From the NCBI RefSeq assembly GCF_035920345.1, contig NZ_CP109149.1:9238001-9302000 (forward strand): a stretch of DNA of 64,000 bases, read 5' to 3'. A program made the translations under genes and the position numbers. Shown here in pieces: positions 24,644 to 33,423 of the stretch (the first letter of the stretch is position 1; each line of letters starts with the position of its first letter). Source of the stretch: Nocardia vinacea (GTDB lineage: Bacteria > Actinomycetota > Actinomycetes > Mycobacteriales > Mycobacteriaceae). The notes beneath the pieces were generated by a model, which worked only from the letters and a program-made list of their open reading frames with translations, ran no database searches and was not told the origin of the DNA.

Positions 24644-25621
24644 CTACGTCGATCCATGAGCAGCCTCGGCGCATGTGTGGCCGTAGGCGCACTCGCCGAC
24701 TGGGATCGGCTCGGAAACCGCGGCTTTCTCGACCGCCGTTCGGCGCTCGATCAACCCGACTGTCACACCGGCGACGATGATCACGCCGCCGAAGACCTGC
24801 CCGAGCCGGACCGTCTCGCCGTTGATCGTCACGGCACCGAGCACACCGAATACCGGTACCAGGTTGAGGATGTTGACCGCGACGCTGGAGGTCATCCGGC
24901 GCAGACCGTAGTTGTAGAGAAGAAAGCCGCCGACGGAACATGCCACGGCGAGATAGGCGAGCAGCGCCGATGCCGTAGCGTCCGGTACCCGCCAGTCCCC
25001 GATCTCGAGGAGCGAGGCGAGTAGAAAGCCGGCGGCACCCGCCATGGTCTGGTAGTAGGTGAGATTCACCGCGTCCTGCCCGCGCCCCGCGTACTTGCCC
25101 AGCACGTTGTACCCGGCCCACACCAGCCCGCCGAGCAGCAGCAGGACATCGCCGAACCAGCGCCCGCTGCCTCCGACTTCCGCCCCGTTGCGCACGACCA
25201 GGAAGGCTCCCGCCGTGGCGAGCAGCACGCCGCCGACCCGCAGTAGCGGCATGCCGGCCCGGAAGACCACCAGCTCCACGAGCATGGTCATCAGCGGGTA
25301 GGTGGCCACGATCAAAGAGGCGTCGGAGGCGGTCGACAGTTCGACGCCGATGTTCTCCAGCACGAAGTAGACCGTGATGCCGAGCACGCCGCTCAGGTAG
25401 ATCATCCGCCGCTGCCGGGCATCCGGTCGCGCGACCGGGTTGCGGCGCATGCGCACCATGATCCCGAGCAGCACGGCGGCGAGCGTGAAGCGGATGGCCC
25501 CGATGGTCAACGGCCCGACGTCCGCCAGCACCTGCTTGGTCACCGCGTACGAACTGCTCCAGAACAGTGCGGCCGTCACGATGGAACAGATCGCCAAGAT
25601 CCTGGTCCTCCGCTCGTCCAC
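24644..25621 (-). CDS. EamA/DMT superfamily exporter
   Basis: A 325-residue membrane protein with ten hydrophobic helices in two EamA repeats (first AICSIVTAALFWSSSYAVTK; second half from VWAGYNVLGKYAGR). Relatives export amino acids or other metabolites. The GTG at 25621 is chosen because GAAGGGGA lies seven bases before it; a frame extending 85 codons further is Arg/Ser-rich and overlaps the divergent regulator. An Lrp/AsnC gene diverges, a common pairing in which the regulator controls an amino-acid exporter, but that gene carries an internal stop. Confidence 0.88.
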   Translation of the reverse strand: MDERRTRILAICSIVTAALFWSSSYAVTKQVLADVGPLTIGAIRFTLAAVLLGIMVRMRRNPVARPDARQRRMIYLSGVLGITVYFVLENIGVELSTASDASLIVATYPLMTMLVELVVFRAGMPLLRVGGVLLATAGAFLVVRNGAEVGGSGRWFGDVLLLLGGLVWAGYNVLGKYAGRGQDAVNLTYYQTMAGAAGFLLASLLEIGDWRVPDATASALLAYLAVACSVGGFLLYNYGLRRMTSSVAVNILNLVPVFGVLGAVTINGETVRLGQVFGGVIIVAGVTVGLIERRTAVEKAAVSEPIPVGECAYGHTCAEAAHGST

Positions 25622-25740
25622 CCCTGATTCCCCTTCCCATCCGAACTTCTGATCCCCGCCCGACCGCATCGTGGAGAAGCGCATCATGAACGGAACTACC
25701 GGGAGCAAGCTAGCAATTAGTCCGGGAGCATGGCACGCTT

Positions 25741-25757
25741 GCCGAACGAAATTCGGC
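25741..25757. promoter_or_regulatory. inverted repeat before the Lrp-type gene
   Basis: GCCGAA-N5-TTCGGC, perfect 6-bp arms, between the divergent exporter and regulator genes, 22 bases before the regulator ATG. A plausible Lrp-type operator. Confidence 0.5.
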
Positions 25758-25778
25758 CCTTTATGAGTGAGACGGAAC

Positions 25779-26231
25779 ATGGACGAACTAGATTCGGCGT
25801 TGCTGCGGCTTCTGTAGCAAGACGGTCGGCGCACCAATCGGGATCTGGCACAGGAGTTGGGCATTGCGCCCTCCACGTGCCTGGAGCGGGTGCGCTCCCT
25901 CCGTGAACGCGGTGTGCTGCTCGGATTTCACGCCGAGGTGGACCTCCCCTCGATCGGCCGGGGGCTACAGGCGATCATCGCGGTGCGGGTACGGCCGCCG
26001 ACGCGTGCGATCATCGAGCAGTTCCAGGCCTTCGTGGCGCGGATGCCCGAGGTGATCGGAGTCTTCGTGCTCACGGGCACCGAGGACTTCCTGCTCCATG
26101 TGGCGGTTCGCGACACCGACCATCTGCACGCGGTGGTCCTGGACAAGCTGACCGTGCGGCAGGAACTCGCGGACGTACGCACCTCGGTGGTCTACGGGCA
26201 CCTGCGGAAGAGCGTCATCGAGCCGATTTGA
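25779..26231 (+). pseudogene. Lrp/AsnC family regulator with an in-frame amber stop
   Basis: Starts MDELDSALLRLL, then TAG at 25815, then QDGRRTNRDLAQELGIAPST, CLERVRSLRERGVLLGFHA and a complete RAM-type effector domain to 26231. The helix-turn-helix spans the stop. The family normally has Gln or Glu-Asp here, so TAG probably replaced CAG. Without suppression only a fragment lacking the first helix could be made, from the TTG at 25857. The rest of the gene is intact, so the mutation is recent or a sequence error. Confidence 0.8.
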
Positions 26232-26686
26232 GGCTCTCCCGATCGGTCCCTTGCTTTCCGCGACGGTCAGCCCGGTGACGAACCGAAAAATAAGTCCGAA
26301 CAATTAGCAGGCAAACCGATACGAATCGAAATTTCGGATGTCGGATCAGCGATGCGGTAGACCGAAAAGTCAAGTCCCGGCGGCCGGGTGGGATCTGGTT
26401 CTCGTGACAGGTGTGCCACCGTTGACCTGCGTGAACGGCGCAACGTCGCCGCTCACCTGATCGCGAGTCCGAGATGTGTGCATCTGCAGCCACCGTAATC
26501 GCCCGTCTTATTCAGCGTCGCAGGTTATCTAATTCATCGACGATAATATTCATACGTATCGAACAGGTGCCATAGACATGCGGCAAACTGTCACCTATGC
26601 TCAGAGATAGTCCGAAGTTTCGGATATGGCTGTCGGATGGAAATATTTGAGTTCAAAATCTCTTTTCGTATGAAAAGGATATGTCT
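26232..26686. other. gene-free AT-rich leader
   Basis: About 450 bases without a supported gene. The last 170 bases are AT-rich and probably hold the promoter of the small secreted protein. Confidence 0.5.
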
Positions 26687-26983
26687 ATGGGCACAAGCAA
26701 ACAAAGGACTCCCGACCCGCGTCGACAGAAGATGATCTCGATTGTCGTGGCGGGAGTGGTTCCACTGGCGCTCGTGCTCGGGGGAACTGCGATCGCGAAC
26801 GTCGGCGCTACGTCGGCGACGGTGACCCGGTCCGACTACTCACTGCCCGCGCCGCCTCCGCCGCACGTGCCTTCGCCCGATGAGCCTCTGCTCGAGCAGC
26901 CTCATCCACAGCGGCCCAGCCCAGAGCAGACGCAGCCCGAGCAGCCGCCCCACCAGAACGTGCCCGACCAGCCGGCTGGGTGA
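26687..26983 (+). CDS. small exported Pro/Gln-rich protein
   Basis: A 98-residue protein. A basic N-terminus (TPDPRRQKM) precedes one hydrophobic helix (MISIVVAGVVPLALVLGGTA), then an extracytoplasmic tail rich in Pro, Gln and Glu (SLPAPPPPHVPSPDEPLL, then repeats of the form QP-x-QP). AAAAGGA is seven bases before the ATG at 26687; the ATG at 26681 is too close to it. Probably a membrane-anchored cell-wall-spanning peptide. Function unknown. Confidence 0.65.
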   Translation: MGTSKQRTPDPRRQKMISIVVAGVVPLALVLGGTAIANVGATSATVTRSDYSLPAPPPPHVPSPDEPLLEQPHPQRPSPEQTQPEQPPHQNVPDQPAG

Positions 26984-27147
26984 TTCGGTGCCGTCGTAAT
27001 CGTGGATCAGCGGAATTACGACTGCTGCCGGCCTCCTCGTGAGAACTGATTCGGACATACAGCGGGTATCAGCTCCCGCTGAGACACTGCGTCCATCCCG
27101 GCCGCCGAAGCATTCATTCGGCGGATGTACGTGCGGCGAGCTGGATG

Positions 27148-27180
27148 ACCCTCTGCGGACGCTTTGGGTCCGCAGAGGGT
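27148..27180 (-). terminator. terminator of the monooxygenase gene
   Basis: 13-bp perfect stem (ACCCTCTGCGGAC) with a seven-base loop, five bases past the stop of the gene at 27186-27473. Confidence 0.8.
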
Positions 27181-27185
27181 GGGGT

Positions 27186-27473
27186 TCAGAGCGTGTCGAA
27201 GAACTCGAGCTTCGGGGGTGCGGCCAAAAGTGGCGCCATGAGTTTGCCGGCGGCGCGGAAGTGGTCGGAGCGGCTGTGGGCGTCCAAAGCTTCCTTATCG
27301 GAATAGATTTCGAAGAAACGGTAACTGTTGGGATCGGCCTGGGAGCGAACCAGTTGGTAGGCGTGATTGCCGGGTTCGTTGGCCCGGACCTGGGTGACCA
27401 GGTCGGCGACGACGGATTCGAACTCGGGGCCGGACCCATCCTTGACGGTCACATCGGCGGTTACTGCGAGCAT
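27186..27473 (-). CDS. antibiotic biosynthesis monooxygenase (ABM) domain protein
   Basis: A 95-residue single ABM/YgiN-type ferredoxin-like barrel: MLAVTADVTVKDG, EFESVVADLVTQVRANEPGN, YQLVRSQADPNSYRFFEIYS, then DAHSRSDHFRAAG. These dimeric cofactor-free enzymes oxidise quinols or polyketides or act in stress. AAGGAG lies before the ATG. It stands alone with its own terminator. Confidence 0.88.
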   Translation of the reverse strand: MLAVTADVTVKDGSGPEFESVVADLVTQVRANEPGNHAYQLVRSQADPNSYRFFEIYSDKEALDAHSRSDHFRAAGKLMAPLLAAPPKLEFFDTL

Positions 27474-27559
27474 GGTTCTCCTTAGGGTGAGTGAACTGCG
27501 AACTGAATGGTTTCATCGATGCTCAATCGGCGGGCTGGTTGATGGCGCCCTGGATCAGA

Positions 27560-27745
27560 GCGGTCGTGAGTCCGAGATTCTCGCGCTGATCGGCGCCGGT
27601 CGGACCAACATCGAGATAGCCGAGAAACTGTTCATCAGCATGGCGACCGTGAAGACCCCGCTTCGCCGAACTGCAATTGCGTGATCGAGCACAGGCCGTG
27701 TTGGCGGCACGCGACGCGGGACTCGAACCGTGCCGTCGTATGTGA
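27560..27745 (+). pseudogene. LuxR-type helix-turn-helix remnant, frameshifted
   Basis: Reads GRESEILALIGAGRTNIEIA, EKLFISMATVKT, then after a one-base shift near 27660 FAELQLRDRAQAVLAARDAG and a stop at 27743. This is the end of a NarL-type response regulator. No receiver domain precedes it. It is a second copy of this kind of remnant; compare 10370-10660. Confidence 0.6.
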
Positions 27746-27830
27746 GATCGGCGTGCGTGGCCAGCGATACGGCCGCGGTGTCCGCTACTGAATATGCCCG
27801 AATTCGGTGCTCAGAGCTTATTCTGCCCAG

Positions 27831-28235
27831 GTGACAGGGGAACTGGCACGACCATTCCGGCGGCGAATGCTGCTGCTGGTCGTCGGTGTTGTGCTGGCGG
27901 CGGGTGGGGCCGTGACGCGGCCGTTCAGTTGGCCGGCAACCGTGCTGGTGGTGGTGCCGGTGGTCGTGGTATCTGTGCTGGCGTTCCGCACCAGACTCGA
28001 GCAGATTCCACGCACCGCCCGGCTGCGGCGCGGGGTGGTCGTTTGGTCGACGCTGCTGGTCGTCGCGTCGGTGTGGGAAGTGTATGCCTTTGTGCGGCAA
28101 CCGGATTGGACGCGGCCCAACGATCTACACCCGACTTTGTCGACGCTGCTGGATCCGGCACTCGAGCAGTTGCCGCTGCGGTTCGCCGGATGGCTGGTAT
28201 GGCTGGGTGCGGGCTGGTGGCTGGTTTCGAGATGA
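27831..28235 (+). CDS. membrane protein paired with a DUF6186-like gene
   Basis: A 134-residue protein with hydrophobic helices at about residues 12-30, 35-52, 70-86 and 118-132, and a loop rich in Trp/Arg/Pro. The GTG at 27831 is chosen because TATTCT lies six bases before it and there is no Shine-Dalgarno, which suggests a leaderless transcript; GTG 27807 is an alternative. The stop overlaps the next start (ATGA). No function is known. Confidence 0.7.
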   Translation: MTGELARPFRRRMLLLVVGVVLAAGGAVTRPFSWPATVLVVVPVVVVSVLAFRTRLEQIPRTARLRRGVVVWSTLLVVASVWEVYAFVRQPDWTRPNDLHPTLSTLLDPALEQLPLRFAGWLVWLGAGWWLVSR

Positions 28236-28432
28236 GCGATCGGGTGATCGTCATCATCGGGTTCGTAGTGGTACTGGTGGTCGCGCTCGGCGTGGTCGTG
28301 GTTACGCATGTGCGCCGGGATTTGGTCGCGCCCGTGGGGGAAACGATTGCGTACCTCACGCGCAATCGGTTGGTGAGGATTGTCGCTGTGCTCGCGTGGG
28401 CGTGGGTCGGCTGGCACTTTCTCGCCCGGTAG
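28232..28432 (+). CDS. DUF6186-like small membrane protein
   Basis: A 66-residue protein with one N-terminal helix (IVIIGFVVVLVVALGVVVVT), a loop LVAPVGETIAYLTRNR, and a C-terminal helix ending WAWVGWHFLAR. The pattern is that of the small DUF6186 proteins of mycobacteria and nocardiae, as I recall them. Translationally coupled to the upstream membrane protein. Confidence 0.75.
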   Translation: MSDRVIVIIGFVVVLVVALGVVVVTHVRRDLVAPVGETIAYLTRNRLVRIVAVLAWAWVGWHFLAR

Positions 28433-28531
28433 CGGGAGGTGCTCGTCGAGGTCCATGGTCGTGAGATCGCCGAAGAGGCAATCGAATACGCCGATGTGCG
28501 GGAAAGGTGCGCACGTCCGCTGGACCAGAGG

Positions 28532-30004
28532 TCACGGGGTGGCGGGCAGGATCGGTGGCACGTATTCGAATGTCATTCCGAGCAGCCATACGAGAAGCAG
28601 CACCACCGGCAGGTGGAACAGGAACTGCAGGAACGTGAATCCGACGAGGTCGCGCGCCCGCAGTTTGAGGACTGCCAGCAGCGGCAGCATGAAGAACGGG
28701 TTGACGAGGTTCGGCAGTGCCTCGGCCACGTTGTAGATCTGTACCGTCCAGCCGAGGTTCATGTGCACATCGGTCGATGCCTGCATGACATAGGGTGCTT
28801 CGACCAGCCATTTTCCACCGCCGGACGGGACGAAGACGCCGAGTACCACGGTGTAGAGGGCGATGACGATGGCAAAGCTTCCACCGCCGCCGATACTCGT
28901 GAAGAAGTGGGCGAGGTGTTCGGAGATGGTGAGGCCGCCGCTGCCCTTGGCTTTGGTGAGGATCGCGGCCATGGCGGCGTACAGCGGGAACTGGACGAGA
29001 ATTCCGGCCGTGGCGGGTACGGCGAGGGAGATGGCCTGCAAGAACTTGCGCGGGGTCCCGTGGAGCACCAAGCCCAGCATGAGGAAGACGAGCAGGTAAC
29101 CATTCAGGCTGCTGACCACGGTAAGCACCGGTTTGCTGGTGAGCTGGGAGATCAACCAGCCCACCGTCAACACCGCGGCCAGGATCGGCAGGATACGGCT
29201 GTACTCGAGCCATTCCCCGGGGCGGGAGCGTGGAGCCACTTCCGCGGGATGGTCATCCAGATCGACGTCCAGTTCCTGCGCGGTCTTGATCGCTGCGTCC
29301 TTCGGCGCGGAGAAGTGCGCGATCAGCACAGTGAGCGCCATGATGATGGCGCACATGAGCAGGGACTGCCACGTGAAGATCGTGTGCCCGAAGTCGAGGA
29401 CGCCGGTGACCTTCAACAGGGCCGGAGGCAAAGAGGTGGCGGTGGCCTGCAGCTGCGCGGCCGAGGAGGATATTCCCAGCGCCCACACCGCGCCCAACCC
29501 CATGAACGCCGCGGCGCCCAGCGCGCGATAGTCCACGCGTAGATCGGCCCGACGGGCGATCGCGCGGGCCAGCAGACCGCCGAAAACCAGGCTGAGTCCC
29601 CAGTTCAGAAACGATATCGACATCGAGAGGAACGCAACGAAACTTACTGCGCTGCTGGCGGTTTGCGGCAAGGTGGCCAGCCGGTCGATGAGCCGGGCGA
29701 CGGGTGGGGAGGTGGCGATGACGTATCCGGTGAGCACCACCATCGCCATCTGCAGGGTGAATGCGGTCAGATCCCAAAAGCCGTCGCCGAACGCGTTCGC
29801 GATTGTTCGCGGTGACGAGCCGTTGGCCAGTGCGGCGACGGCCACGATGAATACGCCCGCCAGCGCGACGACGTAGGCGTCCGGGAACCACTTCTCCGTC
29901 CACCTGGCGAGCGACTGCGCAACTCGCGCAAGACCCTTCTCACGGCTGGTTTCTTCAACCTCGGGGCTGGTTTCTGTACCGGACGTCATCCCGTCGTTCC
30001 TCAT
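28532..30004 (-). CDS. short-chain fatty acid permease (AtoE family)
   Basis: A 490-residue integral membrane protein with about twelve hydrophobic segments. It begins with a hydrophilic stretch (EKGLARVAQSLARWTEKWFP) typical of this family, followed by DAYVVALAGVFIVAV, SFLNWGLSLVFGGLLARAIA and a C-terminal NPFFMLPLLAVLKLRARD. The family imports short-chain fatty acids such as acetoacetate. Either ATG 30004 (GGAG six bases before) or ATG 29989 (AGGAACG) could be the start. It stands alone, without CoA-transferase genes. Confidence 0.88.
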   Translation of the reverse strand: MRNDGMTSGTETSPEVEETSREKGLARVAQSLARWTEKWFPDAYVVALAGVFIVAVAALANGSSPRTIANAFGDGFWDLTAFTLQMAMVVLTGYVIATSPPVARLIDRLATLPQTASSAVSFVAFLSMSISFLNWGLSLVFGGLLARAIARRADLRVDYRALGAAAFMGLGAVWALGISSSAAQLQATATSLPPALLKVTGVLDFGHTIFTWQSLLMCAIIMALTVLIAHFSAPKDAAIKTAQELDVDLDDHPAEVAPRSRPGEWLEYSRILPILAAVLTVGWLISQLTSKPVLTVVSSLNGYLLVFLMLGLVLHGTPRKFLQAISLAVPATAGILVQFPLYAAMAAILTKAKGSGGLTISEHLAHFFTSIGGGGSFAIVIALYTVVLGVFVPSGGGKWLVEAPYVMQASTDVHMNLGWTVQIYNVAEALPNLVNPFFMLPLLAVLKLRARDLVGFTFLQFLFHLPVVLLLVWLLGMTFEYVPPILPATP

Positions 30005-30176
30005 CTTTCGCTCCGCACGAGGCTGCCCGGGTGCATGTGACGCACCGCACAAGACTCGTTTGGCGAGTATTGATGTCCCACTGGTGTCCAGACAAGAGGG
30101 AAAGTTGCAGGTACGGTCTGCAAAAATGCAGAAACACCGGGTGGAGTGGCACTCCAGGTGTCGCCTGAGCGCACCG

Positions 30177-31454
30177 TCAGCCGAGCTCAGCGAGCTTGCG
30201 CCGCAGCACCGTTCGCTCGCGTTCGTTGCCGCACAGCTTTGCCGCGCGCTCCAGTTCGGTCCGCGCCTCATCGTTGCGTCCCAGGCGGGTGAGCAGCTCA
30301 CCGCGAACGCTCGACAGCAGATGTGAATTCGACAGCGCCCCAGCCGCCGCCAACCTGTCCACGATCGGCAGCGCCGCGGCCGGCCCCTGGGCCATGGAGA
30401 CTGCCACCGCCCGGTTGAGATCGACCACCGGCGACGGGGCAAGTCTGCCGAGCGCCTCGTAAATGAGCACGATGCGCTCCCAGTTCGTCGTCTCGACCGA
30501 GGCTGCGACGGCATGACATTCGGCGATCGCCGCTTGCAAGCCGTAGGCCCCGAGGCCAGGGCCGACCTGCTCCGCGCGGGCCAGGGCGGCCCGTCCCCGG
30601 CGGATCGCGGCACGGTCCCAGCGGCGACGGTCTTGGTGCTCCAATAAGACCGGCTCGCCGTCCGGTCCGGTACGGGCCGGGAAGCGCGCCGCGCTCAGTT
30701 CGAGCAGTGCGAGCACGCCGTAGACCTCGGGCTCGTTCGGCACCAACCGGGCAAGCACCCGCGCGAGACGCTGTGCTTCGCCCGCCAGCTCGGATCGGAT
30801 CAGCTCGTCACCAGAGCTGGCCGTGGAGCCTTCGGTGAAGATCAGATAGATCACGCTGAGCACCGAGCCGAGGCGCTCGGCCCGCTCTTGGGCCGACGGC
30901 ACGTCGAACGGCACCCGCGCCGCCGCCAAGGTCTTTTTCGCGCGGGTGATCCTGGCCTGCACGGTGGCGGTCGGCACGAGGCATGCCTTGGCGATCTCAT
31001 CGCTGGTCAGACCGCCGACCACCCGTAGGGTGAGTGCCAGCCTCGCTTCCCGCGACAGCACGGGGTGGCAGGAGATGAACATCAATGCGAGCACGTCGTC
31101 ATCGATCCGATCCGGATCCCAGAGCATGTCCTCGGCATCGCGAGTGGGTTCGCGCCCGGAGACCACCCCGCCCTCGCCCAGATCACGGGCGAGGGCGGCA
31201 TATCTCTCGTCGAGGGCGGAGCGCCGACGGAACGCGTCGATCGCGCGACGTCGACCCACGGTGAGCAACCACCCCGCGGGATTGCGGGGCGCGCCGTCAC
31301 GTGGCCACGTCACCAGGGCCTCGGCCAGCGCCTCCTGGGCGAGGTCCTCGGCCAGCGCGAAATCGCCGGTGTACCGCGCGAGTGCACCGACGATCCGTGC
31401 CGACTCGATGCGCCAGATGGCGGCGACGGCCGCGCGGCCGGTGTGCTCAGCCAT
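30177..31454 (-). CDS. ECF42-type RNA polymerase sigma factor with TPR-like extension
   Basis: A 425-residue sigma factor. Sigma region 2 covers about residues 15-80 (DFALAEDLAQEALAEAL, GWLLTVGRRRAIDAFRR) and region 4 about 130-180 (ALTLRVVGGLTSDEIAKA, ATVQARITRAKKTL). The long C-terminal part (about 200-425) is helical and TPR-like. This length and a YCII-type partner gene just upstream are the marks of the ECF42 group, which has no classical anti-sigma factor; the extension is thought to regulate activity. The YCII gene ends nine bases before this start, so the two form an operon. Confidence 0.88.
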   Translation of the reverse strand: MAEHTGRAAVAAIWRIESARIVGALARYTGDFALAEDLAQEALAEALVTWPRDGAPRNPAGWLLTVGRRRAIDAFRRRSALDERYAALARDLGEGGVVSGREPTRDAEDMLWDPDRIDDDVLALMFISCHPVLSREARLALTLRVVGGLTSDEIAKACLVPTATVQARITRAKKTLAAARVPFDVPSAQERAERLGSVLSVIYLIFTEGSTASSGDELIRSELAGEAQRLARVLARLVPNEPEVYGVLALLELSAARFPARTGPDGEPVLLEHQDRRRWDRAAIRRGRAALARAEQVGPGLGAYGLQAAIAECHAVAASVETTNWERIVLIYEALGRLAPSPVVDLNRAVAVSMAQGPAAALPIVDRLAAAGALSNSHLLSSVRGELLTRLGRNDEARTELERAAKLCGNERERTVLRRKLAELG

Positions 31455-31463
31455 TCGATCCGC

Positions 31464-31883
31464 TCAGAGCTGACCGGTCGCTTCCCGCCATTTGCGCTCC
31501 TTCTGGATCCACTCGTTGTCCTGCGGGAACTCATCGATCGTGGTGACCCGGCGGATCTCGGTCTTGAAGCCGGGACCGGTGATCGGCGACCGTTTGGCCC
31601 ACTCCACGGCTTCCTCCTTCGATGCCACGTTGAGAATGTAGAACCCGCCGAACAGCTCCTTGGTCTCGCCGTACGGTCCGTCGGTGACCACGGGCGTCTC
31701 GGAGGAATAGTCGACGACCACGCCATCGGCGGCGTCGTCGAGACCCTCCGCGGCGACCAGCACGCCCGCCCGGATCATCTCCTCGTTGTACCGACCGACG
31801 GTCTCGATCATCTTGTCGAAGTCGAAATTCTCCATCCCCGAGTAGGCCTCGTCGGTGGCGCGCCAGATCAGCATGTACTTCAT
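31464..31883 (-). CDS. YCII/DGPF-family protein, partner of the ECF42 sigma factor
   Basis: A 139-residue YCII-related protein: MKYMLIWRATDEAYSG, the family motif TDGPYGETKELFGGFY, then KEEAVEWAKRSP. The DGP(F/Y) signature is intact. It is nearly always encoded beside ECF42 sigma factors and is probably their target or modulator. GAGGAG precedes the ATG. Confidence 0.9.
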   Translation of the reverse strand: MKYMLIWRATDEAYSGMENFDFDKMIETVGRYNEEMIRAGVLVAAEGLDDAADGVVVDYSSETPVVTDGPYGETKELFGGFYILNVASKEEAVEWAKRSPITGPGFKTEIRRVTTIDEFPQDNEWIQKERKWREATGQL

Positions 31884-32069
31884 GGTTCTTTTCTCCTCGA
31901 GTATCCGGGTCCCTCTCGGACCCTCTCACCCTCGAGTCGAACGGGGAACGGGGAAAATCGACGTGCCGCCGAAAAAATCTTTCCCAGGGCCGAATTCACC
32001 GGTAGGTCCGTCCGCGGACAACAGCGCCAACCGGATGGCGGCCGCCACTGGATCCGCGCCCATCCGCCG
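31884..32069. promoter_or_regulatory. presumed promoter region of the YCII-ECF42 operon
   Basis: The interval upstream of the YCII start. I cannot point to a reliable -35/-10 pair for ECF42 by eye; the position alone makes it the promoter region. Confidence 0.3.
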
Positions 32070-32400
32070 AGGCATACCCGGGCACCGGCGTTGACGCACG
32101 CGAGTACCGCCGAGGTCAGAGCCGTCGCCGCTTGCTGGGACCAGAGCATGACGGCTGCGGGGACGGCAATTCTGGTGAGCGTGTCGTGCAGCGCGGCGGT
32201 GGGAACGTCCGGGCCGAGCAGCTGCGCACTCGTGCCACGCTCTGCCAGCGCCGCGCGCGCCACCTCCAGTGGCAGGGAATGGGACTCGCCGCTGGTGCAG
32301 GCGAGGATCGTCGGCACCGGATCATGGGTGCGGGTCGGCGGTAGGGTCCTGGTCCCGAGCGGGCATCGAACGGTGCGGCATGACCTGATTCTGCATGGTC
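32070..32400 (-). pseudogene. MerR-type regulator remnant (cobalamin-binding-like domain)
   Basis: The minus frame reads VPTILACTSGESHSLPLEVA, RAALAERGTSAQLLGPDVPT, AAVMLWSQQAATALTSAVLA, then drifts into unlikely text. The pattern (ACxxGExHSLPLE, LGPxVP, VLWSQ) matches the C-terminal B12-binding-like domain of actinobacterial MerR regulators. The DNA-binding domain is absent, so this is a fragment. Confidence 0.5.
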
Positions 32401-32493
32401 GCCGCAAATGGTCCGCATGACTTCACGAGTACGGCTCTGCGACAGCGGGTCTATCCATTTCGGGGGTTGAACGACACGCTTTCGATCCGCGAG

Positions 32494-32730
32494 TCAGCGG
32501 TGAAACAGATGTCGGATGCGGCTGCGGATGCCGGGAGTGTGCCGCGGTAGGGGAGTGGCGGGTTCGGTGGCCGCCTCGGTCGAGGTTGCCTGAGCGAATC
32601 GCACGTGCAACTGTTCGCGGACCTGGTCCGGAGTGTAGGCGCGGCGGCGGCGCTCAGCGCGCACGACCACCACGCCGGTTGCGACGACACCAGCGGCACC
32701 TGCCAATCCCACTGCCTTCCACCACCTCAT
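32494..32730 (-). CDS. small membrane-anchored protein
   Basis: A 78-residue protein with one N-terminal helix (WWKAVGLAGAAGVVATGVVVV), then a basic RAERRRRAYTPDQVREQL segment and a Thr/Pro-rich tail ending SRIRHLFHR. The start at 32730 is chosen because the membrane helix follows immediately; an extension of 65 codons would run antisense into the divergent gene. Function unknown. Confidence 0.65.
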   Translation of the reverse strand: MRWWKAVGLAGAAGVVATGVVVVRAERRRRAYTPDQVREQLHVRFAQATSTEAATEPATPLPRHTPGIRSRIRHLFHR

Positions 32731-32748
32731 ACCGCATAGGCTACTTCC

Positions 32749-33399
32749 ATGACGGGGACGAGCATCAGTCTCGATCGGGCGCTCGAGCTCACCAGAACTG
32801 GCGACATCTGGTTGTTCCGTGGGCATTCGGCGGCCGATCGTGCGATTCGGATGACGACGAACAGTCCGGTGAACCATGTGGGAATGTCGGTCGTGCTCGA
32901 TGATCTGCCCGCATTGATCTGGCATGCGGAACTGGGCCGATCACTGCCCGATATGTGGTCGGGTGTCGCGCGCCGCGGCGTCCAGTTACACAATCTGCGT
33001 GACGCCGTATCGGTGTGGACACACCGCTACGGTCAGCAGGCCTGGTTGCGTCAATTGAACCGTCCGGCAACCAAGGAGATGGAAGACAGCTTGCTGCGCA
33101 CCATCGCCCGATTCGATGGAACCCCCTTTCCTTCCACTGCCGGTCTCGCCGGACGCTGGCTGCGCGGCCGAGCACGCCTCCCGCGACGCCGGTCGCGCCG
33201 AACGGTCGTCCAGGAGTTGGAGAGCGCGTATTGCGCGGAGATCGTGGCCGCGACCTATCAGTCGATGGGGCTGTTGTCGCAGGACCGAAGCCCGAATTGG
33301 TATGACCCCGGGCGGTTTTGGAGCGGCGACAGGCTGCAGTTGAGTGGCGGCTATGAACTGGGTGGCGAAATCGCGGTGCAAACACCCGCCGACTCCTGA
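32749..33399 (+). CDS. permuted papain-like (YiiX/NlpC-type) protein
   Basis: A 216-residue protein with the circularly permuted papain-like order: GDIWLFRGHSAADRAIRM, then the His-containing SPVNHVGMSVVL, and later the Cys-containing YCAEIVAATYQSMGLL. The Cys and His are candidates for catalysis. The family includes lipid-acting or peptidoglycan-linked amidases and thioesterases. It is divergent from a small membrane protein, only 18 bases away. The biochemical role is not established. Confidence 0.7.
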   Translation: MTGTSISLDRALELTRTGDIWLFRGHSAADRAIRMTTNSPVNHVGMSVVLDDLPALIWHAELGRSLPDMWSGVARRGVQLHNLRDAVSVWTHRYGQQAWLRQLNRPATKEMEDSLLRTIARFDGTPFPSTAGLAGRWLRGRARLPRRRSRRTVVQELESAYCAEIVAATYQSMGLLSQDRSPNWYDPGRFWSGDRLQLSGGYELGGEIAVQTPADS

Positions 33400-33423
33400 C
33401 CGCGGCCGATGGAGTGATGTAGT

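Noticed and set aside
31065..32420. 451-codon plus-strand open frame
   Set aside because: Antisense to the sigma factor and YCII genes, both with clear family motifs.
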